Shown: positions 49,517 through 59,586 of the stretch, one piece after another
Layout: each line of letters opens with the position of its first letter
Numbering within the stretch: the first letter of the stretch is position 1
Assembly (NCBI RefSeq): GCF_045679555.1
Contig: NC_092094.1
Coordinates: 33,102,655 to 33,166,654, forward strand
Length of the DNA stretch: 64,000 nt
From: Salvelinus alpinus
Taxonomy: Eukaryota > Chordata > Actinopteri > Salmoniformes > Salmonidae
Reading direction: 5' to 3'
Notes under the pieces: generated by a model
The model's database searches: none
Told to the model about the DNA's origin: nothing
The model's input: the letters and a program-made list of their open reading frames with translations, nothing else
Made by a program: the position numbers and the translations under genes

Positions 49517-51123
49517 CAGTGGGGAGAACAAGTATTTGATACACTGCCGATTTTGCAGGTTTTCCTACTTACAAAGCATGTAGAGGTCTGTAATTTTTAT
49601 CATAGGTACACTTCAACTGTGAGAGACGGAATCTAAAACAAAAATCCTGAAAATCACATTGTATGATTTTTAAGTAATTAATTTGCATTTTATTGCATGA
49701 CATAAGTATTTGATACATCAGAAAAGCAGAACTTAATATTTGGTACAGAAACCTTTGTTTGCAATTACAGAGATCATACGTTTCCTGTAGTTCTTGACCA
49801 GGTTTGCACACACTGCAGCAGGGATTTTGGCCCACTCCTCCATACAGACCTTCTCCAGATCCTTCAGGTTTCGGGGCTGTCGCTGGGCAATATGGACTTT
49901 CAGCTCCCTCCAAAGATTTTCTATTGGGTTCAGGTCTGGAGACTGGCTAGGCCACTCCAGGACCTTGAGATGCTTCTTACGGAGCCACTCCTTAGTTGCC
50001 CTGGCTGTGTGTTTCGGGTCGTTGTCATGCTGGAAGACCCAGCCACGACCCATCTTCAATGCTCTTACTGAGGGAAGGAGGTTGTTGGCCAAGATCTCGC
50101 GATACATGGCCCCATCCATCTTCCCCTCAATACGGTGCAGTCGTCCTGTCCCCTTTGCAGAAAAGCATCCCAAAAGAATGATGTTTCCACCTCCATGCTT
50201 CACGGTTGGGATGGTGATCTTGGGGTTGTACTCATCCTTCTTCTTCCTCCAAACACGGCGAGTGAAGTTTAGACCAAAAAGCTCTATTTTTGTCTCAACA
50301 GACCACCTGACCTTCTCCCATTCCTCCTCTGGATCATCCAGATGGTCATTGGCAAACTTCAGACGGGCCTGGACATGCGCTGGCTTGAGCAGGGGGACCT
50401 TGCGTGCGCTGCAGGATTTTAATCCATGACGGCGTAGTGTGTTACTAATGGTTTTCTTTGAGACTGTGGTCCCAGCTCTCTTCAGGTCATTGACCAGGTC
50501 CTGCCGTGTAGTTCTGGGCTGATCCCTCACCTTCCTCATGATCATTGATGCCCCACGAGGTGAGATCTTGCATGGAGCCCCAGACCGAGGGTGATTGACC
50601 ATCATCTTGAACTTCTTCCATTTTCTAATAATTGCGCCAACAGTTGTTGCCTTCTCACCAAGCTGCTTGCCTATTGTCCTGTAGCCCATCCCAGCCTTGT
50701 GCAGGTTTACAATTTTATCCCTGATGTCCTTACACAGCTCTCTGGTCTTGGCCATTGTGGAGAGGTTGGAGTCTGTTTGATTGAGGTTGTGGACTGGTGT
50801 CTTTTATACAGGTAACGAGTTCAAACAGGTGCAGTTAATACAGGTAATGAGTGGAGAACAGGAGGGCTTCTTAAAGAAAAACTAACAGGTCTGTGAGAGC
50901 CGGAATTCTTACTGGTTGGTAGGTGATCAAATACTTATGTCATGCAATAAAATGCAAATTAATTATTTAAAAATCATACAATGTGATTTTCTGGATTTTT
51001 GTTTTAGATTCCGTCTCTCACAGTTGAAGTGTACCTATGATAAAAATTACAGACCTCTACATGCTTTGTAAGTAGGAAAACCTGCAAAATCGGCAGTGTA
51101 TCAAATACTTGTTCTCCCCACTG
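49517..51123 (-). mobile_element. Young full-length Tc1-like transposon inside the LINE
   Basis: TA flanks (49515-49516, 51124-51125). The roughly 200-bp terminal inverted repeats (49517-about 49718 and about 50922-51123) differ at only about two positions by eye. They begin CAGTGGGGAGAACAAGTATT. A single uninterrupted transposase frame lies between them. This is the best preserved transposon in the window. Confidence 0.95.
49733..50755 (-). CDS. Tc1 transposase, full-length frame, first catalytic Asp lost
   Basis: 340 codons without a break, the usual length for fish Tc1 transposases. Residues 1-60: first helix-turn-helix of the paired-like DNA-binding domain ([39 protein letters not shown]). 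Residues 61-125: second HTH ([40 protein letters not shown]). DDE core: residue 153 reads Val ([11 protein letters not shown], codon GTT at 50299-50297) where the family has the first Asp. D244 (QHDNDPKH) and E279 (DLNPIENLW) are kept. ILLGCFSA (around 193-200) also departs from the usual LWGCFSA. The protein ends GFCTKY. It should bind its terminal repeats but not cleave DNA. ATG at 50755 is the natural start ([10 protein letters not shown]). Confidence 0.93.
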   Translation of the reverse strand: MAKTRELCKDIRDKIVNLHKAGMGYRTIGKQLGEKATTVGAIIRKWKKFKMMVNHPRSGAPCKISPRGASMIMRKVRDQPRTTRQDLVNDLKRAGTTVSKKTISNTLRRHGLKSCSARKVPLLKPAHVQARLKFANDHLDDPEEEWEKVRWSVETKIELFGLNFTRRVWRKKKDEYNPKITIPTVKHGGGNIILLGCFSAKGTGRLHRIEGKMDGAMYREILANNLLPSVRALKMGRGWVFQHDNDPKHTARATKEWLRKKHLKVLEWPSQSPDLNPIENLWRELKVHIAQRQPRNLKDLEKVCMEEWAKIPAAVCANLVKNYRKRMISVIANKGFCTKY

Positions 51124-51934
51124 TAGCTTGTAGGACGGCCGGGGTGTTAAGCATATCCCAATTTAGGTCACCTAGCAGTACAAACTCTGACGATAGATGG
51201 GGGGCAATCAATTCACATATGGTGTCCAGGGCACAGCTGGGAGCTGATGGGGGTCTATAACAAGCGGTAACAGTGAGGGACTTACTCGGGCTATCTCTAC
51301 AGTAGATTGCAATCCCGCCCCCTTTAGCAGTTCTGTCTTGACGGAAAATGTTGTAATTGGGGATGGATATTTCAGAATTTTTGGTGGCCTTCCTAAGCCA
51401 GGATTCAGACACGGCTAGGACATCAGGGTTGGCGGAGTGTTCCAAAGCAGTGAATAAAGCAAACTTAGGGAGGAGGCTTCTGATGTTAACATGCATGAAC
51501 CCAAGGCTTTTACGGTTGCAGAAGTTAGCAAATGAGAGCGCCTGGGGACACACAGGGCCTGGGGTTAACCTCTACATCACCAGAGGAACCGAGGAGGAGT
51601 AGGATGAGGGTACGGCTAAAGGCTATAAGAACTGGTCGTCTCGTGCTTTGGGAACAGAGAATAAAAGGAGCAGATTTCTGGGCATGGTAGGATAGATTCA
51701 GGGCATAGTGTACAGACAAGAGTATGGTAGGGTGCGAGTACAGTGAGGGGGTAAACCTAGGCATTGAGTGACGATGAGAGAGGTTGCATCTCTGGAGGCA
51801 CCAGTTAAGCTAGTGAGTCTCCGCATGTGTGGGGGGTGGGAGAAGGGGGCTATCTGGGCATGTTGAGCAGGACTAGGGGCTCCGCAGTATAATAAAACAA
51901 TGAGAGCTGCCCTAAACAACAGTGAGACAACAAC

Positions 51935-51986
51935 GGGTAAACAGCTAAGACAACAACAACGGGTAAACAGCTAAGACAACAACAAC
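51935..51986. repeat. 26-bp tandem duplication in the LINE 5' UTR
   Basis: Two identical 26-bp units, each beginning GGGTAAACAGCTAAGACAAC (51935 and 51961), followed by a partial third (GGGTAAATGG). Confidence 0.9.
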
Positions 51987-52216
51987 GGGTAAATGGCGAT
52001 AAATGGGCAGAGAGGGTCATTTAGCTACATGCAGGGCCTGAGTTTGAGGCTGGGGCCGACAGATAAACAAAATGAAGTATCGTGTTAAGGAACAGTCCAG
52101 CAGGCATCAGCTGTGTAGCCGAGTGATCATAGGGTCCAATGAGCAGCAATAGATGAAACAAGGAGCTGTTCGGTAGTCGATTACTACGCTAGACGAGCGC
52201 CATCCACATGATGATC

Positions 52217-52447
52217 AATGGTTGACTGCCATTTGACAAATAAAAATATCCATAATAATCTCATCATGTAGACTAGCTTACCCGCACTGTATCTGTGAGC
52301 TGTTGGCTAGAGCACACTTGCCTAGACCAGAGTAGGCACATTTGCTAGTTAAGCAACAGTTTTTGTGACAAAACTATTGTTAGAGTTGAAAATGCGATGG
52401 AAACACCTTGAACTTTAGAATATCCATCATTGAAATTTAGATTTATT
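52217..52447 (+). repeat. Right part of the dispersed repeat (copy 1)
   Basis: GATGATCAATGGTTGACTGC onward matches 55092-55170 (GGATCATCAATGCTTGGCTGC), showing that the LINE landed inside this repeat. The rest (to 52447) reads CGCACTGTATCTGTGAGCTG and GCGATGGAAACACCTTGAAC, probably the same old repeat. Confidence 0.65.
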
Positions 52448-52672
52448 GGGGCTCCTGAGTGGCACAGCGGTCTAAGGCACTGCATCTTAGTGCTAGAGGC
52501 ATCACTATAGACCCTGGTTCGATTCCAGGCTGTATCACAAACGGCGGTGATTGGGAGTCCCATTGGGCGGCGCACAATTGGCCTAGCGTCGTTAGGGTTT
52601 GGCCGGGGTAGGCCGTCATGGTAAATAATACTTTTTTCTTAACTGACTTACCTAGTTAAATAAAATAAAAAT
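52448..52672 (+). mobile_element. HpaI-type tRNA-derived SINE, near full length
   Basis: Head GAGTGGCACAGCGGTCTAAG and GGTTCGATTCCAGGCTGTAT (A and B boxes), body GATTGGGAGTCCCATTGGGC and CACAATTGGCCTAGCGTCG, tail TAACTGACTTACCTAGTTAA ATAAAATAAAAAT. The tail is abutted directly by the TA of the next Tc1. Confidence 0.9.
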
Positions 52673-52675
52673 ATA

Positions 52676-53980
52676 CTCAGCAAAAAAAGAAACATCCCTT
52701 TTTCAGGACCCTGTCTTTCAAAGATAATTCGTAAAAATCCCCAAAACTTCACAGATCTTCATTGTAAAGGGTTTAAACACTGTTTCCCATGCTTCTTCAA
52801 TGAACCATAAACAATTAATGAACATGCACCTGTGGAACGGTCGTTAAGAGCTTACAGACAGTAGGCAATATGGTCACAGTTATGAAAACTTAGGACACTA
52901 AAGAGGCCTTTCTACTGACTGAAAAACACCAAAAGAAAGATGCCCAGGGTCCCTGCTCATCTGCGTGAATGTGCCTTAGGCATGCTGCAAGGAGGCATGA
53001 GGACTGCAGATGTGTCCAGGGCAATAAATTGCAATGTCCGTACTGTGAGATGCCTAGACAGCGCTACAGGGAAATGTCCACCAGGAATGCACAATCCCTC
53101 CATCAGTGCTCAGACTGTCTGCAATAGGCTGAGAGAGGCTGGGCTGAGGGCTTGTAGGCCTGTTGTAAGGCAGGTCCTCACCAGACATCACCGGCAACAA
53201 CGTCGCCTATTGGCACAAACCCACAGTCGCTGGACCAAACAGGACTGGCAAAAAGTGCTCTTCACTGATGAGTTGCGGTTTTGTCTCACCAGGGGTGATG
53301 GTCGGATTCGCGTTTATCGTCGAAGGAATGAGCGTTACACTGAGGCCTGTACTCTGGAGCGGGATCGATTTGGAGGTGGAGGGTCGGTCATGGTCTGGGG
53401 TGATGTGTCACAGTATCATCGGACTGAGCTTGTTGTCATTGAAGGCTATCTCAACACTGTGCATTACAGGGAAGACATCCTTCTCCCTCATGTGGTACCC
53501 TTCCTGCAGGCTCATCCTGACATGACCCTCCAGCATGACAATGCAACCAGCCATACTGCTTGTTCTGTGCGTGATTTCCTGCAAGACAGGAATGTCAGTG
53601 TTCTGCCATGGCCAGCGTAGAGCCCGGATCTCAATTCCATTGAGCACGTCTGGGACCTGTTGGATCGGAGGGAGAGGGCTAGGGCCATTCCCCTCAGAAA
53701 TGTACGGGATCTCGCAGGTGCCTTAGCGGAAGAGTGGGGTAACATCTCACAGCAAGAACCGGCAAGTCTGGTACAGTCCATGAGGAGGAGATGCACTGCA
53801 GTACTTAATGCAGCTGGTGGCCACACCAGATACTGACTGTTACTTTTGATTTTGATCCCACCTTTGTTCAGGGACACATTATAAAATTTCTGTTAGTCAC
53901 ATGTCGGTGGAACTTGTTCAGTTCATGTCTCAGATGTTGAATCTTGTTATGTTCATACAAATATTCACACATAACCATCA
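52676..53980 (+). mobile_element. Tc1-like transposon inserted in a SINE tail, right end missing
   Basis: Left end CTCAGCAAAAAAAGAAACAT after TA (52674-52675). The right side stops after CAGATGTTGAATCTTGTTAT GTTCATACAAAT at about 53975 without a matching terminal repeat, and the 48-kb dispersed repeat begins there. Carries the transposase pseudogene 52940-53836. Confidence 0.88.
52940..53836 (+). pseudogene. Tc1 transposase with internal deletion and one in-frame stop
   Basis: One reading frame from ATG 52940 (MPRVPAHLRECALGMLQGG) to the TGA at 53834-53836, broken only by TAG at 53618-53620 inside PWPA*SPDLNSIEHVW. The N-terminal DNA-binding region is shortened: NVRTVRCL is followed almost at once by NPSISAQTVCNRLREAGL, so roughly the AT-hook/second-HTH part is deleted. 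Catalytic positions are present: Asp in LFTDELRF, Asp in QHDNATSH, Glu in NSIEHVW. The end reads CTAVLNAAGGHTRY. It cannot act because of the deletion and the stop. Confidence 0.9.
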
Positions 53981-54008
53981 TAACGAAGTAAACTTGGAGT
54001 CACACGAA

Positions 54009-54709
54009 TGTAACAGGGTTGGTTATGTTTCCACTTGCCTCTAAAGAAAGGTGTATTTAATGTTCAAGCATTCTTATTGGTTGGTTCAACTCTGATGACA
54101 ATGAGGCGTGTTGTAATTGGCCCCGCATGCAGATAGGGGGAGATCGCGAACATCAGGTCTCCCTAGTATGAAAATGTGATGCAAGGGGTAGGTCACATTC
54201 TGAATACTGTTTTCTATTTTACAATGCGTACAAGTTTGCTGTACATTACTAATTTATACATGTGTGGGTATATGGTACCTGTTAGAGATTGAGGGGCTTT
54301 CTGGGATGTGCATTGGCATATGATTGCTGTAAATAAGTGTGTTAGCTAGCATACACCAATGTAATGGTCACATAAGCCCACTGCTAACACAGTTGTTTTC
54401 ATACTACAGATTTGACCATCGACAGCCATCAACATCGTTAAGCTCTGCACAACTAACGTGCTGTTTCCTATTTAACAACAGGTATTTACACATGTTATAT
54501 TTTGTATTGTATTTTTGTATTTTGTTCACCCAGTATGAAAATGTGATGCAAGGGATTTTACCATTGACAGCCATCAACATCGTTAAGCCCTGCACAAATA
54601 ACGTGCTGTTTCCTATTTAACAGAAATAAATTATGCTTAACTGGAACCACTGGCTGGGGTGATTTTATTTGGACACAACGCAAGGAGAGTACGATTTACA
54701 TCTGTTACA
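54009..54709 (+). mobile_element. LTR-like insertion with TGTAACAG/CTGTTACA ends
   Basis: Ends TGTAACAG (54009) and CTGTTACA (54709) are exact inverted complements with TG/CA termini. Comparison with copy 1 of the surrounding repeat shows that this block is an insertion. Inside, CAGCCATCAACATCGTTAAG plus its continuation occurs twice (about 54423 and 54567), as does AGTATGAAAATGTGATGCAA (54166 and 54532). A late AATAAATT lies near 54625. The flanking duplication is unclear, so a solo LTR is likely but not proven. Confidence 0.55.
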
Positions 54710-54816
54710 AGATGACATGTTGTGCGGTCCTCCCACTATGACTAGTCGGGTAAGCATGAACTTAATTAGGCTACAGATGAAATACGTTTTGATGAACTTC
54801 ACAGGGTGGTGAAAGT

Positions 54817-55037
54817 CAGGGGTGCAACTTTCACATGTCCCCCCCCCCACATTCTGAAATTGCAATCTTGCCCCCCCCCCCCACAGTTTTATCATTGGCA
54901 TGTGATTCAAAACGAGGCAACGGTGTGCTTTAGGACCATGCGGACGCCTCCGAGCGGTCGGGTAGGCTGGATACATTTTTGTAATTTTTATTATAAATTA
55001 TGTCCCCCCCACTTCTAAAACCAAAGTTGCGCCCCTG
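54817..55037. mobile_element. hAT-like MITE (221 bp) with perfect 8-bp duplication
   Basis: Ends CAGGGGTGCAAC and GTTGCGCCCCTG are inverted complements with one mismatch. GTGAAAGT occurs directly before (54809-54816) and after (55038-55045). Poly-C runs fill much of the interior. The same junction is uninterrupted in copy 1 of the host repeat (GGGTAGTGAAGTGCA near 48178). Confidence 0.9.
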
Positions 55038-55045
55038 GTGAAAGT

Positions 55046-55500
55046 GCAAGGTGATGAGCTCCATTCCAATAAATATTGAGGATCTTATTCTGGATCATCA
55101 ATGCTTGGCTGCCGTTTGACAAATAAAAATGATATTGCTCTTTGTCCATAATAATCTCATGTAGGCCAGGGATGAGCAACTCCAGTCCTTGGAGACCAGA
55201 GTAGTGTCACACTTTGAATTGTAGCATATTCACATGAGAATCTATTGCCAATTAGCTAGTGATCCCTTTTACAGTACAATAATTCCTCAGAAAGCTGTCA
55301 ATAATATTGTGGCCACATGTTGGTAATGTAAGAGCAGAATCCGGCAAGTCTGAAACTAGTCTGCTACACCAAGATCTGGATCCATTTAGGAAACACTGAC
55401 CTTTGTTTATATTATAGATTTCGATTGATGGGTGCTTGCTTTACAAACAAGTGCTTAAAGGCCCAGTGCAGTAAAGCACATGACATTCCTATGTTTTATA
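55046..55500. other. Remainder of the dispersed repeat and unassigned DNA
   Basis: To about 55170 this is repeat copy 2. From 55171 to 55500 no feature is recognised. Confidence 0.4.
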
Positions 55501-55964
55501 TGGGTGTACAAAACATTAGGAACCCCTTCCTAATATTGAGTTGCACTGCCTTTTGCCCTCAGAACAGCCTCAATTCATCAGGACATGGACTCTACAAGGT
55601 GTCAAAGTCATTCCACAGGGATGCTGGCCCATGTTGACTCCAATGCTTCCCACAGTTGTGTCAAGTTGGCTGGAAGTCCTTTAGGCAGCAGTGTTGCAGT
55701 TCTTGACACACTCAAACCGGTGCGCCTGGAACCTACTACCATACACCTTCAAAGGAACTTACATATTTTCTCTTGCCCATTCACCCTCTGAACGGCACAC
55801 ATACGCAATCCATGTCTCAGTTATCTCAAGGCTTAAGAATCCTTCTTTAACCTGTCTCCTCCCCTTCAGCTACACTGATTGAAGTGGATTTAACAAGTGA
55901 CATCAATAAGTGATCTCACCTGGACTATGTCATGTAAAGAGGTGTTCCTAATGTTTTGTACACT
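55501..55964 (-). mobile_element. Short TA-type element, near-unbroken copy of the 15.2-21.7 kb element
   Basis: Ends GGTGTACAAAACATTAGGAA and GTTCCTAATGTTTTGTACAC are inverted complements. The interior reads CCTCAATTCATCAGGACATG, CATGTTGACTCCAATGCTTC and CTACACTGATTGAAGTGGAT, collinear in reverse with the scattered pieces at 15220, 18470-18842 and 21527-21725. No transposase is present. The outermost bases and the TA flanks are eroded here. Confidence 0.85.
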
Positions 55965-57275
55965 ACGAGATTGGAATAATATTGTGAAAATTCTGATAAT
56001 GCTCTAATGGTGTAAGAGCTGCTTGAAAATACCACCTGAAATGTCAGCCTGTTTAAGGGGGAGAGGGAGTTTTGTCCTGCCAGAGATGCATTCAGTTCGC
56101 TTAAACGTTTGCTACGTTGCAGAACGGTTTGTACTGAATGACACGTTTCCTAAAAAGGTTCTTGTATGTTATTTAACAGGCTTTGAGGTACATTTGCTCC
56201 CGTCTGGTGTTTGTGGCGCGGTATGGCTTGAAGCAATAAGTGATATATTTAAAGGGCAGTGGCCATACTGACAGCGTTCCCCAACCTACAAACTAACCCC
56301 TCCCCATTTTTTTAACTAGTCATTCAGTACAGCACCGTTTCCATTCAATTGAATGTTCCAGAACGTAAACACATACTGAATGCAGCCCTGATGACATCAC
56401 CAGGCAGTAAATTATTTAATAGACCAATTAGAAAGAGTTCCAAAACTCCAATAACAGCTAGTTTTACATTTTTCCCCTCCCTACTCAGACCACACAGACA
56501 GTCCTACATAGCTAAATTCTTGCATGAGAAATTGCTCTTTGATAAGCTATTTCTGATTGTTTTCAATTAAAATGGCCAAAAATAATCACGGTAAGGTACT
56601 TAATTGTTACTCAGAAATGATTTGATATTGAGATAAAGGTCCAATGCAGTTGTTTTTTAAGACCAATATGACAAACACCATGTGTGTCCTAGATTGTTAT
56701 TCTATTTGGTATTATAACTTTAGAGTTCATGAACTATATAGGAAACAGAATGTAACCATTTATATTTATTTGAAAAATTAAAATAAGGTGCTTTAAATGT
56801 ACAGAACAACAAAAACAACAGTGATGTATAATACAAAAAAAATACAGTTCACAACAGCTTTTTACATTGGCAGCTCAATTTACAAAACACTTTTACATAC
56901 AAACTTACAAGACATTTTGACAAGTCAGAGAAACCTGGTGCACTGTCACAAATAGAAGGCTTGACTGAAGTGGTTCTTCAAGTGACAAGAGGTGCCTTAC
57001 TGCAACTCAGTAGAAGCTTATAACTACAGTCTCAAAAACCTTATGCAAGTATATATGAATTTGGAGCGGTGATCAAACGAGAGAGATTTGTATGCTGCAT
57101 GTCTGAACCTGGTATGCTAGATATTCAGATAGATTTTGTTAATGTATTATTGTTTAGATTTTAGATACATATCCACTTAACTCAACAGATCCAAGCTGCC
57201 ATTTCTAAACTTTTGCAATGTTTGTAATGAAATACAAATCATACATTTTAAATGTTTCAGTTGTAAATATATATA
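55965..57275. other. Non-coding interval, no gene seen
   Basis: Contains one inverted repeat (56085-56390). Otherwise AT-rich DNA without exons or clear element ends. Confidence 0.4.
56085..56390. repeat. Inverted repeat with about 65-bp arms
   Basis: GATGCATTCAGTTCGCTTAA ... GGTTTGTACTGAATGAC (56085-56142) pairs with GTCATTCAGTACAGCACCG ... CACATACTGAATGCAGCC (56320-56390). Probably a short non-autonomous transposon. Confidence 0.6.
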
Positions 57276-57535
57276 CACTACCTTTCAAAAGTTTGGGGTC
57301 AATTAGAAATGCCCTTGTTTTTGAAAGAAAAGCAATTTTTTTTGTCCATTAAAATAACATCAAATTGATCAGAAATACAGTGTAGACATTCTTAATGTTG
57401 TAAATGACTATTGTAGCTGGAAATGGCAGATGTTTTTAATGGAATATGTACAGCGGCCCATTATCAGCAACCATCACTTCTGTGTTCCAAAAACAAGGAC
57501 ATTTCTAAGTGACCCCAAACTTTTGAATGGTAGTG
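57276..57535. mobile_element. Tc1-type MITE (260 bp)
   Basis: Inverted ends CACTACCTTTCAAAAGTTTG and CAAACTTTTGAATGGTAGTG (one internal mismatch), flanked by TA on both sides (57274-57275, 57536-57537). The subterminal CCTTGTTTTTGAAAG and its counterpart CAAAAACAAGGACA extend the repeat. No coding region. Confidence 0.88.
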
Positions 57536-57544
57536 TATATATTT

Positions 57545-57767
57545 TTTAATTTTACCTTTATTTAACTAGGCAAGTCAGTTAAGAACAAATTCTTATTTAC
57601 AATGACGGCCTACCCCGGCAAAACTGGGACGACACTGGGCTAATTGTGAGCCACCCTATAGGACTCCCAATCACAGCCGGATGTGATACAGCCTGGAATC
57701 GTACCAGGGACTGTAGTGACGCCTCTCGCACTGAGATGCAGTGACTTAGACCACTGCGCCACTCAAT
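57545..57767 (-). mobile_element. HpaI-type tRNA-derived SINE (minus strand)
   Basis: On the minus strand: head GAGTGGCGCAGTGGTCTAAG, B-box region GGTACGATTCC (one change from GGTTCGATTCC), body GATTGGGAGTCCTATAGGG, tail TAACTGACTTGCCTAGTTAA ATAAAGGTAAAATT. Confidence 0.9.
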
Positions 57768-59586
57768 AGTGTTTAAAGACAGCGTTGAATTTTTTAAATG
57801 TATAGTCAAAAACAATGGTTTGCAATAGTGTCAACCCAGAAATACAAAGTGATTGAGGTTGAAGCCATTCTAAAATAATTATTTCTACAGATACTGATCA
57901 TAATTTAAAGGCAGTCACTCAGTGTTTTAATAGTATTGTTGGGTATTCCCAGTACAGTTCTACAGTCTATTCTGTCGTACCTATCACGCAGGTGATGCTG
58001 CTGCTACCTGGTTGTCCATGTGATTGAGTAATGTCACAAGGTCATGAGTACACATTTTAGAACCCCAAGAGGCACAACTCTTGATTCCTGAATTTAGCTT
58101 GAAGGCATGAAAAAAATCCATTGAATATGTAATACATCATTCTCAACAAAACTCCCATCTGTGTTCCAAACTAAGGCTTTCCAACATCCTGTGCAAAAAC
58201 AACGCATTTTGACTCAAGAGTTTTGCTGGTTCTGCACTTTGACTGCAATTATACAACTTTCACTAGTCCACTCAACTACAATACAAATGTACATTATATA
58301 CACTCAGCCACCACGGCAGTCCTTTAGCAGTATGCTTTTTTCACAGCTACTTTGTCAAAAATTGTAAGGCCCTTGTACAAATGTCAAACTTAAATAAGAC
58401 AACATTGTTTTACTTACAATTATTCCAAAACTATTTATATCACTACATTCCACAATGCAATGTTGCAAGACCTTACCATAATTTTGCACTGACATAGCTA
58501 CATCTTTGGAATATGAAATCTATATTCTTAAATTGTGCATTTAGAATTATTGTATCTTTCCAATCTTGAACAGCTGAACACATATCTGTTATTAGGTAAT
58601 GCCTCAATGAAAGCCCTTGCTTTTGGATTATTATTTATGCAGGTTCCATCCTTTCACAATATCTGTTTATTTTTGTTTTTAAAAGACATTCCTCCATCGA
58701 CTGGTCCATAACTGTGAAAGCCTTGGCTCCATATTAGTAAAACCCAGTTTACAGTCATTAGTGTCATTAAACCAGAGGTGATGTTGGTAACTATGGCAGC
58801 TTTCATATACACTGAATGGCTACGTTATGAATGGTTTGATACATGCTGAAATGGTCAGGCCCATTAAACATAAAACATTGATTTGACATGACAGTTGTGT
58901 TGGAAAGGATGAAAACAGAATACACATTTTTAAAAAGGTTATTTTTGGCACAACATAAATTAACACAGAGCATTGTTTCCTCTGGGTGTGTGAGTCACAA
59001 TCATCAACACCAAGAGCTCCATACTCCACTGGCTGACTCTGTTGTGTTGCCACACTCTACATGTGGTTCTTCTAACCTCTGCTGTCTACTAGCCTCAATC
59101 ACAGGGCCAGGAAAGAGTTATCTAAGCAACGTGGTGAACAGGTTTTTATACAGTTTCAGCCCACATTAACTTGGTGTCTGAAGTGACTGAATTTGGATCA
59201 AAGGAATCAGTTTCTGACTGACAAACTGAACTAGTCAGCATTTTATACCAGGATCTCAGCCTAGCTACAACAACTCCAGGCCTAGTGATAGCCTCTCTCT
59301 CATCCCCTGCCGCTATGCCACAGAAAGGGCTCAAAATCTTCTGCATACTAAATTATGTGAGTATGCCTCTGATTCTCAATAATCAAGATTGTGCAGACAC
59401 CTATGCGCCTGCACAGTTTCAAGATGAGATTCTCTTTTGGTGTGACCTTGCACCCCACTTCACATTGTGTGCTTTGCATAATCTGTTGGCTCCATAATGA
59501 ATAATATGTTAATACCTGGTCTCGGGTCTTCCCCAATGTCAGGGGTACGCTTCAACCCTGTGAATGTCAATCGTACACAGAACTTA
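57768..59586. other. Non-coding interval, no gene seen
   Basis: No exon, tRNA or clear transposon end was recognised. Short frames here lack family motifs. Confidence 0.4.

Larger units (their letters stand above)
48667..51764 (-). pseudogene. LINE open reading frame: 2A-like motif, endonuclease, residual RT end
   Basis: Starting at 51764, a hydrophobic leader (VLIAFSRTLILLLLGS) is followed by GDVEVNPRP (51581-51555), close to the 2A consensus ending NPGP but with Arg for Gly. A one-base frameshift follows, then the AP-endonuclease: LGFMHVNIRSLLPKFAL, ESWLRKATK, GGGIAIYCRDSPS, LLGDLNWDML. The Tc1 (49517-51123) interrupts here. It resumes with TLIDINLTNLPSEYTSAVFN and the SDHCLL motif, then the linker (RYSPWFTPDLTALDQHKN, HFSTAGPAFHLATPTP). 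At about 48785 it jumps to SLVIPKANTSFGCLFFQFSA and NDWNELQKSLKLETYL, which is the far C-terminal end, so the polymerase domain is missing. Confidence 0.82.
48248..52216 (-). mobile_element. L2-like LINE, RT deleted, split by a Tc1
   Basis: Minus-strand LINE. The 3' end lies at 48248 (T run on the plus strand, then CACCTTTATTTAACCAGGTAGG, the complement of an AACTGGCCTACCTGGTTAAATAAAGGT-type tail). The 5' UTR reaches about 52216 and includes a 26-bp tandem duplication (51935-51986). The insertion site is defined by the older repeat that flanks it on both sides; candidate 4-bp duplications (ACAT) are short. A Tc1 (49517-51123) interrupts the endonuclease. Confidence 0.85.
53981..55170 (+). repeat. 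Dispersed repeat, copy 2, carrying two insertions
   Basis: Begins GAAGTAAACTTGGAGTCACA, is interrupted by an LTR-like insertion (54009-54709), resumes GACATGTTGTGCGGTCC ... GGCTACAGATGAAATACG, is interrupted again by a hAT element (54817-55037), and ends with CAATAAATATTGAGGATC and TTTGACAAATAAAAATGATA. Collinear with copy 1 (48060-48247 plus 52217 onward). Confidence 0.7.

Noticed and set aside
49794..50429. 211-codon frame on the plus strand
   Set aside because: Antisense shadow of the intact Tc1 transposase on the minus strand.
51935..51986. Short direct repeats as a possible CRISPR array
   Set aside because: Two immediately adjacent identical 26-bp units without spacers, in eukaryotic LINE 5' UTR: a simple tandem duplication.
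57276..57535. Possible non-coding RNA hairpin
   Set aside because: TA duplications and terminal inverted repeats identify it as a Tc1-type MITE.
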